A stretch of 64,000 nt of DNA from assembly GCF_000962805.1 (NCBI RefSeq), contig NZ_JZTW01000005.1, positions 124,001 through 188,000 on the forward strand. The letters run 5' to 3'. The position numbers and the translations under genes are program-made. The DNA comes from Pseudarthrobacter chlorophenolicus (GTDB taxonomy: Bacteria; Actinomycetota; Actinomycetes; Actinomycetales; Micrococcaceae). Below are positions 16,801-24,734 of the stretch, piece by piece (positions within the stretch are counted from its first letter, which is position 1; each line of letters opens with the position of its first letter). The notes under the pieces are model-generated. The model ran no database searches and was not told the DNA's origin. It saw nothing but the letters and a program-made list of their open reading frames with translations.

Positions 16801-17078
16801 GTGATCTGCGAAACGCCGTTTCGGGACGTGGAGGAGGTGGACTCCAGCCCCTCCACGCCGTTCAGGGCCGTTTCGAGCGGGCCGCTGACCTGCTTGTCCA
16901 CCACCTCCGGTGAGGCCCCCGGCATGGAGGTCAGCACGGTGATCTGCGGGAACTCAATGGACGGGATGAGTTCCTGCTTCAGCGACGACATGGTGATCAC
17001 GCCGAAGACTGAAGCAAAGATGGTGATCAGCGCGATCAGCGCCCGGTTCGCCAGTGATAGGTGTGCCAGCCGGAACAT
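13851..17078 (-). CDS. RND-family efflux permease, SwrC/YerP-like
   Basis: 1075 residues: TM1, a large periplasmic-type loop, TM2-7, a second large loop, then TM8-12. PGASPEVVDKQVSGPLETAL and DFPIVFLAVSS are HAE1/AcrB-like pore-domain signatures. TM4 keeps the proton-relay pair in IGRVVDDSIVVIEN (about 395-396). In TM10 the AcrB relay Lys is replaced by Thr in GIVVTNAIVLID, as in Gram-positive SwrC-type proteins. AGGAG lies 7 bases before the ATG at 17078. No membrane-fusion or TolC gene is adjacent. Likely exports amphipathic compounds or antimicrobials. Confidence 0.9.
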   Translation of the reverse strand: MFRLAHLSLANRALIALITIFASVFGVITMSSLKQELIPSIEFPQITVLTSMPGASPEVVDKQVSGPLETALNGVEGLESTSSTSRNGVSQITMVFTYGSNLDRARNQIDRAISNAKRTLPADVQPQAIAGSISDFPIVFLAVSSDKPLSELNTDLQRLSVPRLQKIDGVRGADVTGGATQHIEILPRPEAMAASGATIASLRDTLSNNGALVPAGTLEEQGKTLSLQIGSPVDSLDAVKALPVSGAKDGATIGSIAEVSIKDDERTSITRTNGAETLAVSVTKKPEGDTVAISHAVRDSLDELSAELGSNARFTPVFDQAPFIEKSIKDLTTEGLLGLGFAVAVILVFLMSARSTLVTAVSIPLSLLITFIGLSATGYSLNILTLGALTIAIGRVVDDSIVVIENIKRHLTYGEDKVTAILTAIREVAGAITASTLTTVAVFLPIAFVGELAGELFRPFALTVTIALLASLLVSLTIVPVLAYWFLKSPAPAGAGARVDAAAARAAAQEKEQRGRLQRGYLPILTKTQKHPVLTLVAAVLVLGATGAMTPLLATNLLGNSGQNSLTVRQVLPAGTSLADTSAAAVRLEEVLRGIDGIKDVQVTSGNAQAGFAALVSSGSSNSTFTVVTDEKADQDRLQETVRTELAKVPDSGKVSVGTQQGGFGTSSTVDITLKAASTQDLQAASDAMVKAMTGVPGTSEVETNLAASQPVVQVKVDRAKAVAAGLNEEQVAGVLAATISPVPAGTVRIDTNDFPVRIGQGTRFTSIDAVRNIPLPAAGKPVTLGSIASVEQVDIPVSITASNGQRTAKVSVTPSGSNLGAVSTEVQGRLASVELPPGVTAEIGGATTQQAESFRQLGLALLAAIAIVYVIMVATFKSLIQPLILLVSVPFAATGAVALLLVTGVPLGLPSLIGMLMLVGIVVTNAIVLIDLINQYRQPRTGPGGTTSPGMNVADAITHGARQRLRPILMTALATVFALTPMAMGLTGGGGFISQPLAVVVIGGLVSSTALTLVLVPVLYRLVEGRRERKALLRDLQAQPEFGPVADVDAEFRDWTTGDVPRVSGRRAAPGSPD

Positions 17079-17140
17079 CGATGGTCTCCTGGAAGGGTTG
17101 GTGACTGGATCCGGTAAGCCAGCCACTGGCCCCGGCAGGG

Positions 17141-18643
17141 TCAGTTGCTGGCGGAAACACTCTCCAGCTGAAGGGACTTGGCAGTTGCCAGCTCAAGCTC
17201 GGCGGCGAGCTCGGGATTCTCATCCAGCTTCACCCCGTAACCGGGCATCATGTCCTTCAGCTTGCCCTGCCAGCCCTTGAAGTTCTTGGGGAACGTCTTC
17301 TGCAGCAGTTCGATCATGATGGGAACAGCGGTGGAGGCTCCGGGTGAGGCTCCCAGCAGCGCGCCGATGGAACCGTCGCGGCCGGCAATCACTTCAGTAC
17401 CGAACTGAAGGATGCCGCCCTTCTGCGGATCCTTCTTGATGATCTGTACACGCTGGCCGGCAGTGATGAGTTCCCAGTCGCCGTCCTTGGCTTCGGGGTA
17501 GTACTCACGGAGCGCTTCAACCTTGTCGCCGTGGCGCTTGGCCACTTCCTTGATGAGGTAGGCGGTGAGGTCCATGTTGTCCTTGGCTACGGCCAGCATC
17601 GGAATGATGTTGCCGGGCCGGATGGACAACGGCAGGTCCAGGTAGGAACCGTTCTTGAGGAAGTTGGTGGAGAACCCGGCGTAGGGTCCAAACAGCAGGG
17701 ACCGCTTGCCGTTGACGTAACGGGTGTCCAGGTGGGGGACGGACATCGGTGGGGCGCCCACCGATGCCTGGCCGTAGACTTTGGCGCTGTGCTGGGCGGC
17801 GATGGTTTCGTCCGTGCAGCGGAAGAACTGACCGGAGACGGGGAACCCGCCGTAGCCCTTGCTTTCCGGGATGCCCGAGGCCTGGAGCAGGTGAAGGGCA
17901 CCGCCGCCGGCGCCGACGAAGACGAACTTGGCGTGGATCCTGCCGTGCTCACCGGACCTGGGGTGCTTCAGCGTCAGGTCCCAGCCGCCGTCGGACGCCT
18001 TGCTGATCCCGGTGACATCGTGCCCGTAATTGATCTCGACGCCGTTGTTCCCGAGATAGGTGGTCAGCTCGCGGGTGAGTGCCCCGAAGTCGACGTCGGT
18101 GCCCTCGGCGGCGCGGGTGGCGGCGACCTTCTGCTGGGCGTTGCGGCCCTTGACGATCAGCGGCGCCCACTTGGCGATCTGGCCGTGGTCCTCGGAGTAC
18201 TCCATGCTCCTGAACAGGGTGTGCTGCTTGAGGGCCTCGTAGCGGGTCTTCAGGAACTTGGTGTGGTCATCGCCGATGACGAAGCTCATGTGCGGGACGG
18301 TATTGATGAAGCCCTTGGGCGATCCGATCAGGTTCCGGTCCACGAGGTGGGACCAGAACTGCCGGGAGAGCTGGAACTGTTCGTTGATGAGCAGTGCCTT
18401 GGCAGGGTTGACCGAGCCGTCTTTGGCTGCGGGGGAGTAGTTGAGCTCGCAGAGGGCCGCGTGGCCGGTCCCGGCGTTGTTCCAGGGGTCTGAGCTTTCG
18501 AGGCCGGGCTGGTCCAGCCGCTCGAACAGGGAGATGGTCCAGTTCGGTTCCAGCTGCTTGAGGAATGCCCCCAGCGTTGCGCTCATGATGCCGCCGCCAA
18601 TCAGGACGACGTCGGCATGTTGGGTCTTGGAAATGAAGGTCAC
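17141..18643 (-). CDS. mqo: Malate:quinone oxidoreductase
   Basis: 500 residues, normal length. It oxidises malate to oxaloacetate and reduces membrane quinone; FAD-dependent and peripheral on the inner face of the membrane. The N-terminal dinucleotide fold is [52 protein letters not shown], and the C-terminal [17 protein letters not shown] are signature segments. Mqo replaces or complements soluble malate dehydrogenase in many actinobacteria. It has its own upstream gap and no obvious operon partner. Confidence 0.97.
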   Translation of the reverse strand: MTFISKTQHADVVLIGGGIMSATLGAFLKQLEPNWTISLFERLDQPGLESSDPWNNAGTGHAALCELNYSPAAKDGSVNPAKALLINEQFQLSRQFWSHLVDRNLIGSPKGFINTVPHMSFVIGDDHTKFLKTRYEALKQHTLFRSMEYSEDHGQIAKWAPLIVKGRNAQQKVAATRAAEGTDVDFGALTRELTTYLGNNGVEINYGHDVTGISKASDGGWDLTLKHPRSGEHGRIHAKFVFVGAGGGALHLLQASGIPESKGYGGFPVSGQFFRCTDETIAAQHSAKVYGQASVGAPPMSVPHLDTRYVNGKRSLLFGPYAGFSTNFLKNGSYLDLPLSIRPGNIIPMLAVAKDNMDLTAYLIKEVAKRHGDKVEALREYYPEAKDGDWELITAGQRVQIIKKDPQKGGILQFGTEVIAGRDGSIGALLGASPGASTAVPIMIELLQKTFPKNFKGWQGKLKDMMPGYGVKLDENPELAAELELATAKSLQLESVSASN

Positions 18644-18722
18644 GATCAGTCTCCGATTGCAGCGGCTCTGGCTGTCACAGAATATCCCCGCCCTGCCGAC
18701 ATACTGAAATTGGCCCGGGCCG

Positions 18723-20393
18723 TCAAGGCTTTAATTGCACCTTCGTGAAAACTTCATTTAAGACCGGTGACGCGGGGTAGCTGACCACCCTGTCGGACAA
18801 AGCCAACGCGGAGATGGGGAAAGCGATGGGAACTGCCGGGACGGTGGCGGCAATCTGGGCGTTGATGGTGTGATAGAGCTCATCACGGTCCTCACCCTCG
18901 GGCAGGCCCCGCGCGCGGTTGATCTTGGAGAACACCTGCGGGTCCTGGTAGCCGAACTCGCCGTTCTTCTCGCCGAACAGCGGCCCCACGAAGTTGTCTG
19001 CGTCCGAGTAGGAACCGTTCCAGCCCAACAGGTGCAGGGCGTGGTCGCCGGGGGACTGGACCTTCTGGAGGTAGCCGTCCGCCCAGTCCACGGGGACCGG
19101 GCGCACATTGATGCCGACGGCGGTGAGCTGCCGGCTGATCTCGGCGTACACCTTCTCGGGAGTCGGCAGGTACGGGCGGGTGACGTTGAGCGGATAGTAG
19201 AACTTCAGTTCCTCGCCGGCATAGCCCCCGTCCTTCAGGTATTCCTTGGCCTTCGCCGGATCGTGGCCAAGCTCGGGGGCGTCCTTGTTGAAGCCGCTGA
19301 TCTTGGGCGGGACGAACTGGGTTGCCTTGGTGGTGTTGTCGATGAAGAACCTGCGGATCAGGGTCTCTTTGTCGATGGCCATCTCGATGGCCTGCCGGAC
19401 CTTCTGGTTTTGGAGGACCGGGATGTCCTGGTTGATGCCCACATACATGACCGAGAACGGGTCGCGCTGGACGATTTGCTTGCCGCGCTTCACCAGCTGG
19501 TCGAAGTTGCCCACGGTGACGGCGTCGTAACCGTCGATCCGGCCGTCGAGCAACGCCTGCAGCCGCGTTTGCGGGTGGTCGTAGGCCAGGAAGTTGATGG
19601 TGGCAATCTGGCCCCGGTCGCCCCAGTACCCCTTGTTGCTCAGCAGGGTGACGCTCTGGTCATCCCAGGACCCGAAGCTGAAGGGGCCCGTTCCCACCGG
19701 GGCGGTGGCGAAGGCGGAAACAGGCCGCCCGGCCCGGGTCTGGTCCAGGACGTCGGCTTTTCCGGCCGCCAGGGCTGCCGGAGAAGCCATGGCGAAAGCG
19801 GGCAGTGTCAGGGCCTGCAGGAATGCCGTAAACCGCTGCGTGAGGTCGATCCGGACGGTGCCCGGGTCCACCGCCGTGCAGCTCTTGAAGATGGAGAGCG
19901 AGGCTTCGTCGGAGTGCGCTTTGAAGACGCCCTTGAACGAGCTGCCGGGGGCCTGCCGCCGAAGCTCGGCAGGGAAGGCGAACCAGCGGTTGAAGTTAAC
20001 GCAGACTGCGTCGGCATTAAAGGGGGTACCGTCCTGGAAGGTGACACCGTCGCGCAGCTTAAAGGTGTAGCTGCGGCCCTCGTTGGATTCGGTCCATTCG
20101 GTGGCGAGCAGGGGGGTGGGCTTTCCGGTGGTCTGGTCGACTCCCACCAGGCCTTCGAGGACCTGGCGGGTGATGCGCTGTGATTCGACGTCGCTGGAGA
20201 GCGCAGGGTCCAGGCCGAGGGGCTGGGCTGCTGTGCCGAAGTTGAATGTCGCCGCCGGTTCTGCGCCGGCCGTGGAGCTGGGGGAATCCGACGACGGCGA
20301 GGGGGAAGGTGCGTTGGTGCACGACGTCACACCCCAGGCCAGGAGTGCGGCGCCGGCCGTGAGGACGGTTCGCCGCGATGTACTTCTGGTCAC
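18723..20393 (-). CDS. ABC transporter solute-binding lipoprotein, family 5 (peptide/opine type)
   Basis: 556 residues. The N-terminus has [20 protein letters not shown], an Arg-Arg Tat-like start plus a lipobox (GVTSC), so probably a Tat-exported lipoprotein. A Ser/Pro linker follows. The SBP_bac_5 signature appears in [22 protein letters not shown] sequence at about 110-130 and in [15 protein letters not shown]. Such proteins deliver oligopeptides, nickel or sugars to an ABC importer. No permease or ATPase genes are adjacent, so it is an orphan here and the substrate is unknown. Confidence 0.9.
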   Translation of the reverse strand: MTRSTSRRTVLTAGAALLAWGVTSCTNAPSPSPSSDSPSSTAGAEPAATFNFGTAAQPLGLDPALSSDVESQRITRQVLEGLVGVDQTTGKPTPLLATEWTESNEGRSYTFKLRDGVTFQDGTPFNADAVCVNFNRWFAFPAELRRQAPGSSFKGVFKAHSDEASLSIFKSCTAVDPGTVRIDLTQRFTAFLQALTLPAFAMASPAALAAGKADVLDQTRAGRPVSAFATAPVGTGPFSFGSWDDQSVTLLSNKGYWGDRGQIATINFLAYDHPQTRLQALLDGRIDGYDAVTVGNFDQLVKRGKQIVQRDPFSVMYVGINQDIPVLQNQKVRQAIEMAIDKETLIRRFFIDNTTKATQFVPPKISGFNKDAPELGHDPAKAKEYLKDGGYAGEELKFYYPLNVTRPYLPTPEKVYAEISRQLTAVGINVRPVPVDWADGYLQKVQSPGDHALHLLGWNGSYSDADNFVGPLFGEKNGEFGYQDPQVFSKINRARGLPEGEDRDELYHTINAQIAATVPAVPIAFPISALALSDRVVSYPASPVLNEVFTKVQLKP

Positions 20394-20515
20394 CCGTTTA
20401 TCACCCCTGGATTGTGGATCTCCGCCGCCTGCGGACCGGGTCCAGTCTAGCCGCCGCCATCGGGCCTGCGCGGGCGGTGACCGCCGTCGGGCGGGTACAG
20501 GACCAACGCGCTGAA

Positions 20516-20542
20516 GCCGGGCCCGCTCACAGCGGGCCCAGC
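20516..20542 (-). terminator. GC-rich hairpin downstream of the fasciclin gene
   Basis: GCCGGGCCCGC and GCGGGCCCAGC flank a 5-base loop, 33 bases after the fasciclin stop codon on the minus strand. There is no T-run, so it is a weak call for intrinsic termination. Confidence 0.45.
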
Positions 20543-20574
20543 TTCAACGATTTGGGCCGGAAATCCGGCGTTGC

Positions 20575-21264
20575 CTACTTGGGCATCAGCACCGAGTCGA
20601 TCAGGTAAACGGTGGCGTTCTTGGTCTTGACGCCGCCGCAGATCACGTTGGCATCGTCAACCTTAAGGTTGTCGCCGCTGCCCGTTACAGTCACGGAACC
20701 GCCCTGGACCGTTCCATGCGTGCCGGCGATCTTGTCGGGCGTGATCTGGCCGGGCACCACGTGGTAGGTCAGGATCTTGCTCAAGAGCGCGTCGTCGGTC
20801 TTCAGCGTTTCGATGGTCGCGGGGTCGATCTTGGCGAAGGCGTCGTCAACCGGAGCGAAGACCGTAAATTCACCGCCGTTGAGTGTGTCCACCAGGTCAA
20901 CCTTCGGATTCAGCTTTCCCGAGACCGCAGCGGTGAGGGTGGTCAGGATGGGGTTGTTCGAGGCCGCAACGGCCACGGGATCAAGGGCCATGCCCTGGAC
21001 CGATCCGGCGCCCGTGGGTACCTTTTCGGCGTAACCGGCGCAGCCCGGGCCCACCAGGTTTGCAGCCGGGTCCATGGCGCCGGCGGAGGCGCTGGCGGAG
21101 GAGCTTGCCGACGGTGACGGGGCCATGCTGGAGGCTGACGGCGCCGCTGAGGGAGCGGACGAGGATCCGGAAGTGCTTCCGGAGCCGCCACACGCGGTCA
21201 GGCTAAGCAGCGCGGCAGCTGCAACGCCTGCGACCGTAAAAGTTGTGCGCTTGATTGTCTGCAT
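20575..21264 (-). CDS. Fasciclin (FAS1) domain lipoprotein
   Basis: 229 residues. The signal peptide ends [13 protein letters not shown], a lipobox with Cys at about 25. A Ser/Ala/Pro-rich linker (about 27-65) follows, then one FAS1 domain. FAS1 motifs seen are [15 protein letters not shown], the H1 box [14 protein letters not shown], and the H2-like [15 protein letters not shown], ending [13 protein letters not shown]. The architecture resembles mycobacterial MPT70/MPT83-like surface lipoproteins. Role in adhesion or matrix interaction is inferred from the fold only. Confidence 0.92.
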   Translation of the reverse strand: MQTIKRTTFTVAGVAAAALLSLTACGGSGSTSGSSSAPSAAPSASSMAPSPSASSSASASAGAMDPAANLVGPGCAGYAEKVPTGAGSVQGMALDPVAVAASNNPILTTLTAAVSGKLNPKVDLVDTLNGGEFTVFAPVDDAFAKIDPATIETLKTDDALLSKILTYHVVPGQITPDKIAGTHGTVQGGSVTVTGSGDNLKVDDANVICGGVKTKNATVYLIDSVLMPK

Positions 21265-21438
21265 TGCGTTCTCCTTGATTGTTGTGGGCCGGCCGCCGAC
21301 TGGATGTCTGCGGTAGTGGTACTGATCCGGCTGGTGGGCACCTGCCCTGTGGCCGGCGTCTCACAGTGCATTCGGGCGGCAGGGCCATCCGGATGGGCGG
21401 TTCCGAAAAGTTTTTCCGGGGTCCACCTGCTGAAACAC

Positions 21439-21467
21439 AAAAATCCCCCGGCCGAAGCCAGGGGATT
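21439..21467 (-). terminator. Intrinsic terminator of tRNA-Leu
   Basis: On the minus strand AATCCCCTGGC, loop TTCG, GCCGGGGGATT, then TTT, about 16 bases after the tRNA 3' end. A stable tetraloop stem followed by T residues. Confidence 0.85.
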
Positions 21468-21482
21468 CCCGTATTTATTGAG

Positions 21483-21564
21483 TGCGCAAGGGGGGACTTG
21501 AACCCCCACGCCCGAAGGCACAGGAACCTAAATCCTGCGTGTCTGCCAATTTCACCACTCGCGC
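21483..21564 (-). tRNA. tRNA-Leu (anticodon TAG)
   Basis: 82 bases with a variable arm as expected for Leu. Acceptor GCGCGAG pairs with CTTGCGC (one G-T), discriminator A. The anticodon stem CAGGA/TCCTG encloses loop TTTAGGT with anticodon TAG. The T arm is GGGGG-TTCAAGT-CCCCC. CCA is not encoded. Confidence 0.97.
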
Positions 21565-21657
21565 CAAGCACCCTGCGCTGCGTCAAAAAACGCACGACGG
21601 CGGATACCAGCTTCCATTGTAGCGGTGCGCAAGTGCAGCGCCCGGCAGCCCGGGACG

Positions 21658-22131
21658 TTAGGCGTCGAGCTTCAGGTCCCGCCGCAGCTTGGCAACGTGG
21701 CCGGTGGCCCGGACGTTGTATTGGGCCAGAGCCACCTTGCCGTCGGGGTCCACCACGATGGTGGAGCGGATGAGCCCCTGGTAGGTCTTGCCGTAGTTCT
21801 TCTTTTCACCCCACGCACCGTAGGCCTCGGCCACGGCGTGGTCCTCATCCGAAAGCAAGGGAAAGGTCAGTTCCTCCGCGGCAGCGAATTTGGCGAGCTT
21901 CGCCACCGGGTCCGGGGAGATCCCCACCACGTCGTATCCGGCGGACTGAAGGGACGCCAGGCTGTCCCGGAAATCGCAGGCTTCCTTGGTGCAGCCCGGC
22001 GTAGCGGCTGCCGGATAGAAGTACACCACTGTGTTGCGCCCGGAGCCGGGGGAGAGGGAAACATCCTTGCCTGATGCATCCTTGAGCGTGAATCCGGGCG
22101 CGTCGTCGCCGGTAACGAGTCTTTCGGCCAT
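21658..22131 (-). CDS. bcp: Thioredoxin-dependent peroxiredoxin, Bcp/PrxQ type
   Basis: 157 residues. It reduces peroxides with the peroxidatic Cys in YPAAATPGCTKEACDF, with the second Cys five residues later as in PrxQ/Bcp atypical 2-Cys enzymes. DDAPGFTLKDASGKDVSLS is the family N-terminus and GLIRSTIVVDPDGKV its C-terminal part. The ATG at 22131 has AAGGAG seven bases upstream; the frame extends further but would run into the divergent regulator. Cytosolic. It is divergent from a MarR regulator 88 bases away, which may control it. Confidence 0.94.
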   Translation of the reverse strand: MAERLVTGDDAPGFTLKDASGKDVSLSPGSGRNTVVYFYPAAATPGCTKEACDFRDSLASLQSAGYDVVGISPDPVAKLAKFAAAEELTFPLLSDEDHAVAEAYGAWGEKKNYGKTYQGLIRSTIVVDPDGKVALAQYNVRATGHVAKLRRDLKLDA

Positions 22132-22205
22132 TGTTTTTCTCCTTGTTGCGGGCGGGACACAACAGCCTAATAAGCAGGGGAAGCCAGCGCTAATCAGCAT
22201 TTGGC

Positions 22206-22218
22206 TATACTTGCTGCT
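22206..22218 (+). promoter_or_regulatory. -10 box of a probable leaderless marR transcript
   Basis: TATACT (22206-22211) ends 7 bases before the ATG at 22219, and no Shine-Dalgarno precedes that ATG. Transcription would start at or next to the start codon. No good -35 is visible. Confidence 0.6.
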
Positions 22219-22686
22219 ATGCCTGATATGGATCACTGGCCCACCGGGCGCCTATTGTCCACTGCCGCGCGCCTCGTCGAACACTCGTGGAACGAAAAAC
22301 TCGGCGCCATCGGCCTCACTCACGCCGGCGTTATCGCCATTGAGGTCCTTGCGGCGCAGGGTCCCATGACCCAGGCGCAGCTGGCCCAATACGTGCGTGT
22401 CCAGGCGCAAACCATGGGCAAGACCCTCAGCCGGCTCGAGACGCACGGCCACATTGCCCGCGTCCGCAGCACGTCGGACCGCCGCAGCCACGTGGTCTCC
22501 CTCACCGAGAGGGGCAAGGAAGCGGTGGCTGAGGCTGTCGAGATGGAGCGTTCGGTGCTGGCGTCCTCGTCCATCGACCCCGAACTCCTGCGGCAGGAGC
22601 TCAAGTCCGTGGTCCGGGAACTTGCCAGCCAGTTCGCCACCACCCCGGGCAACGCTGCCGCCCTGGTGGACAACCCTTCCAGCTGA
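22219..22686 (+). CDS. MarR-family transcriptional regulator
   Basis: 155 residues. The N-terminus MPDMDHWPTGRLLSTAARLV leads into the MarR fold. GPMTQAQLAQYVRVQAQTMG and KTLSRLETHGHIARVRST form the helix-turn-helix, and RRSHVVSLTERGKEAV the wing. Start at 22219 is chosen over 22201 because a TATACT -10 box lies between them. The gene is divergent from bcp, so control of peroxide defence is a reasonable guess, but no clear palindrome is seen in the 87-base gap. Confidence 0.88.
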   Translation: MPDMDHWPTGRLLSTAARLVEHSWNEKLGAIGLTHAGVIAIEVLAAQGPMTQAQLAQYVRVQAQTMGKTLSRLETHGHIARVRSTSDRRSHVVSLTERGKEAVAEAVEMERSVLASSSIDPELLRQELKSVVRELASQFATTPGNAAALVDNPSS

Positions 22687-22720
22687 ACGCGCCACCGCAC
22701 GCACTCATTACACACATAAT

Positions 22721-22749
22721 GTGGCCCGGACTTCCGGGCCACGTTTTTT
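22721..22749 (+). terminator. Intrinsic terminator of the marR gene
   Basis: GTGGCCCGGA, loop CT, TCCGGGCCAC, followed by G and six T residues. It lies 34 bases after the stop codon. Confidence 0.92.
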
Positions 22750-22840
22750 GTGCCCGCAGGGCTGCCTCCTCCCGTGGAAGAAGTCCCATTGGAGTTGGCC
22801 GGCGGTGCGGGCTGCCGGGCGAGGAAGCCAGGCCAAAAAC

Positions 22841-22884
22841 AAAACAGCCCCTGGCTTGCGTTACCGCGAGCCAGGGGCTGTTTT
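22841..22884. terminator. Bidirectional terminator downstream of tRNA-Lys
   Basis: Perfect 16-base arms AAAACAGCCCCTGGCT (22841-22856) and AGCCAGGGGCTGTTTT (22869-22884) with a 12-base loop. It lies just after the tRNA-Lys 3' end on the minus strand and ends in T residues on both strands. Confidence 0.92.
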
Positions 22885-22892
22885 CCCAGTGG

Positions 22893-22965
22893 TGCACCCC
22901 CCGGGACTTGAACCCGGAACCCATTGATTAAGAGTCAATTGCTCTGCCAATTGAGCTAGAGGTGC
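22893..22965 (-). tRNA. tRNA-Lys (anticodon CTT)
   Basis: 73 bases. Acceptor GCACCTC pairs with GGGGTGC, discriminator A. The anticodon stem ATTGA/TCAAT encloses loop CTCTTAA with anticodon CTT. The T arm is CCGGG-TTCAAGT-CCCGG. CCA is encoded immediately after (22890-22892). Confidence 0.97.
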
Positions 22966-23270
22966 ATCTTATTTGCTTCAATCTTTCGGGCTTTTTCTTT
23001 CCCGTTGATCTCCGCAACGACATGAAACTCTACACGAACTTTTGGTGCATGTGAAATCGGGCCGCCCGGCAGTTCCATGTGGATGGTCTTCGACGCCGGG
23101 AACCGCGGAATCTCAAGGATTTCAGGTCGGTTCGGGCGGCGCCAAGACGGAGGAAAGTGGCCCCCTGCGTGCACTCCGGCCACCCGCCCCCGCTGTGAGT
23201 TGGGACACAGGGGGGCGCGGGTGGAATCCCGGGAGATCAATTGCCACCTGCCGGCCTTGCCGGCCCCGCC
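22966..23270. other. Gap without a supported gene
   Basis: About 305 bases between tRNA-Lys and the sunset-domain gene. It is more AT-rich near the tRNA (probable tRNA promoter region, TAAGAT just upstream of the tRNA on the minus strand) and otherwise shows no convincing gene, repeat or hairpin. Confidence 0.5.
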
Positions 23271-24488
23271 TCAGAGACGCCTGCGGCGGGGAGCCCGGAA
23301 GCCCGCGGCTTCGGCGTGGGCGGCGGATTCAAACCAGACCTCGGCCCGTGTCCCGTCGTAGTCCGGGTGGCCTTCTTCGTAATAGACCATTGAGCCGGCG
23401 TCGCCCTTGACCGTGTAGTCCGCAGGTCCGCTGCCATCCGCACCGGCCCCTGCGGACCCCGCCCCGTACGGTTCCTCGGCCGCAAGGTGGCCCTGCGGCT
23501 CCGGAGCACCCTGCGCCGAAGCGGCCGTGGGTGCCTGCACATGGTCTGCGCCGTTCTCGGCCAGTGCCGATGACTGGGTGCGGTCCGCGGTTTCTGCGGC
23601 GGCCAAGTCGGAAGCGGTGGGCTCCGCAGCGGCGGAGTCGGATGCGTCGAGTGGGCTGCTGCCCACACCGCGGTCCGGCGTGCCGGGCGCAGCGGCTGCG
23701 CCCCTATCAGCGGGGACGTCGCCGCCCTGGGCCTGGCCGTGAGGGTAGCTCCCGTCCGCGCCGGCCCGGGCGGCAGCCGCCTGATCGTCGTCGTCCTCTT
23801 CCACGGCCGCCGTCTCGGCGCCGGGAAGGGTGGGTGAATGGGGCTCCGTGTATTCCGGGTGGTGAACCGGCTGGGCGGCCGGCGCCTGGGCCTGTTCCGC
23901 AGCCGGTGAGGCCTCGTGTGCTGGCTCCGGGGTGCCGGATCCTCCGGCCTCAGACCACTGCGTCTCCCATTCTGCCTGGTCCTGGCGGGTCCGCTCGTCC
24001 TGGGGGCTTTCGGTGCGCGGGTCCGACGTGGAAGCCCGCTCCGCGGCGGCTTCCACCGGCGACGGCCCGGTGCCCTCCGTTACTGCTTCGTCAGGGGTTG
24101 TGGAAGCCTCTTGGCCGCCTCCTGCCGGGTCAACAGAAGCCGTGTGGGCGGCGGCTGGCCGGGCCGTGGTTTCTGCCGGCGCTGCTGCCGAATCAGCTGG
24201 CTCGTCAGCGGCCGATGGTGCCGCAGGCTCGGCGGGACGTCCGAAACCGGCAGCGGAGGCAATCCCGGCCGTTCCCGCTGCTGCGGCCGATGCCGCGGCG
24301 CTGCCGCCTGACAGGGCCCCGTCCGTTCGACGGTCTGCCGGGGAACCCGGGGGCCGTGTTTCGGCGGGCCGGGTGTTCCCGGCAGGGCCTGCGGCGCCGG
24401 AGCTCTTGGTGCGGCCGCTGCGGCTGACCAGCCACCACACAACGCCGATGACGATGACTGCTACCACGATCCACATGACGATATCCAT
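23271..24488 (-). CDS. Membrane-anchored disordered protein with C-terminal sunset domain
   Basis: 405 residues. One N-terminal membrane segment ([20 protein letters not shown]) is followed by about 320 residues of Ala/Pro/Glu/Gly/Asp-rich low-complexity sequence, including an acidic EEDDDD run. A compact C-terminal domain reads [20 protein letters not shown], then [19 protein letters not shown]. That ending is the 'sunset domain', with conserved G, S, Y/H, W and AGFR. The tail after TM1 is predicted cytoplasmic or exposed depending on topology, which cannot be settled by eye. Function unknown. The ATG at 24488 removes a spurious N-terminal extension. Confidence 0.8.
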   Translation of the reverse strand: MDIVMWIVVAVIVIGVVWWLVSRSGRTKSSGAAGPAGNTRPAETRPPGSPADRRTDGALSGGSAAASAAAAGTAGIASAAGFGRPAEPAAPSAADEPADSAAAPAETTARPAAAHTASVDPAGGGQEASTTPDEAVTEGTGPSPVEAAAERASTSDPRTESPQDERTRQDQAEWETQWSEAGGSGTPEPAHEASPAAEQAQAPAAQPVHHPEYTEPHSPTLPGAETAAVEEDDDDQAAAARAGADGSYPHGQAQGGDVPADRGAAAAPGTPDRGVGSSPLDASDSAAAEPTASDLAAAETADRTQSSALAENGADHVQAPTAASAQGAPEPQGHLAAEEPYGAGSAGAGADGSGPADYTVKGDAGSMVYYEEGHPDYDGTRAEVWFESAAHAEAAGFRAPRRRRL

Positions 24489-24734
24489 GGCAATCCCTTC
24501 AATTTGGCTTACAACGCGTTCTGCCCCGACGCTACGTCGGGTCACCATGGCTGTCTAGGTTTGCCGGCTGTGGCGGGCGGGAGAATGCCTTGGCTGGCCA
24601 GGGCCGCAGCGAGGGCCGTTAGAGTTGCCGTGCTGCGCCATGGGAGGCGTACGCGGTGGGGCGTGGCCGGCGATCCGGTTTTAACCGTTCTCCTTCTGCC
24701 CGTTTGGCACCATGGGGGTCATAGACTTTCCCTC

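Noticed and set aside
22131..22219. Shared operator between bcp and marR
   Set aside because: I looked for an inverted repeat in the gap; the best candidate matched at only a few positions.
22956..23240. Minus-strand 94-residue open frame
   Set aside because: It overlaps the 5' end of tRNA-Lys and has no recognisable domain or ribosome binding site.
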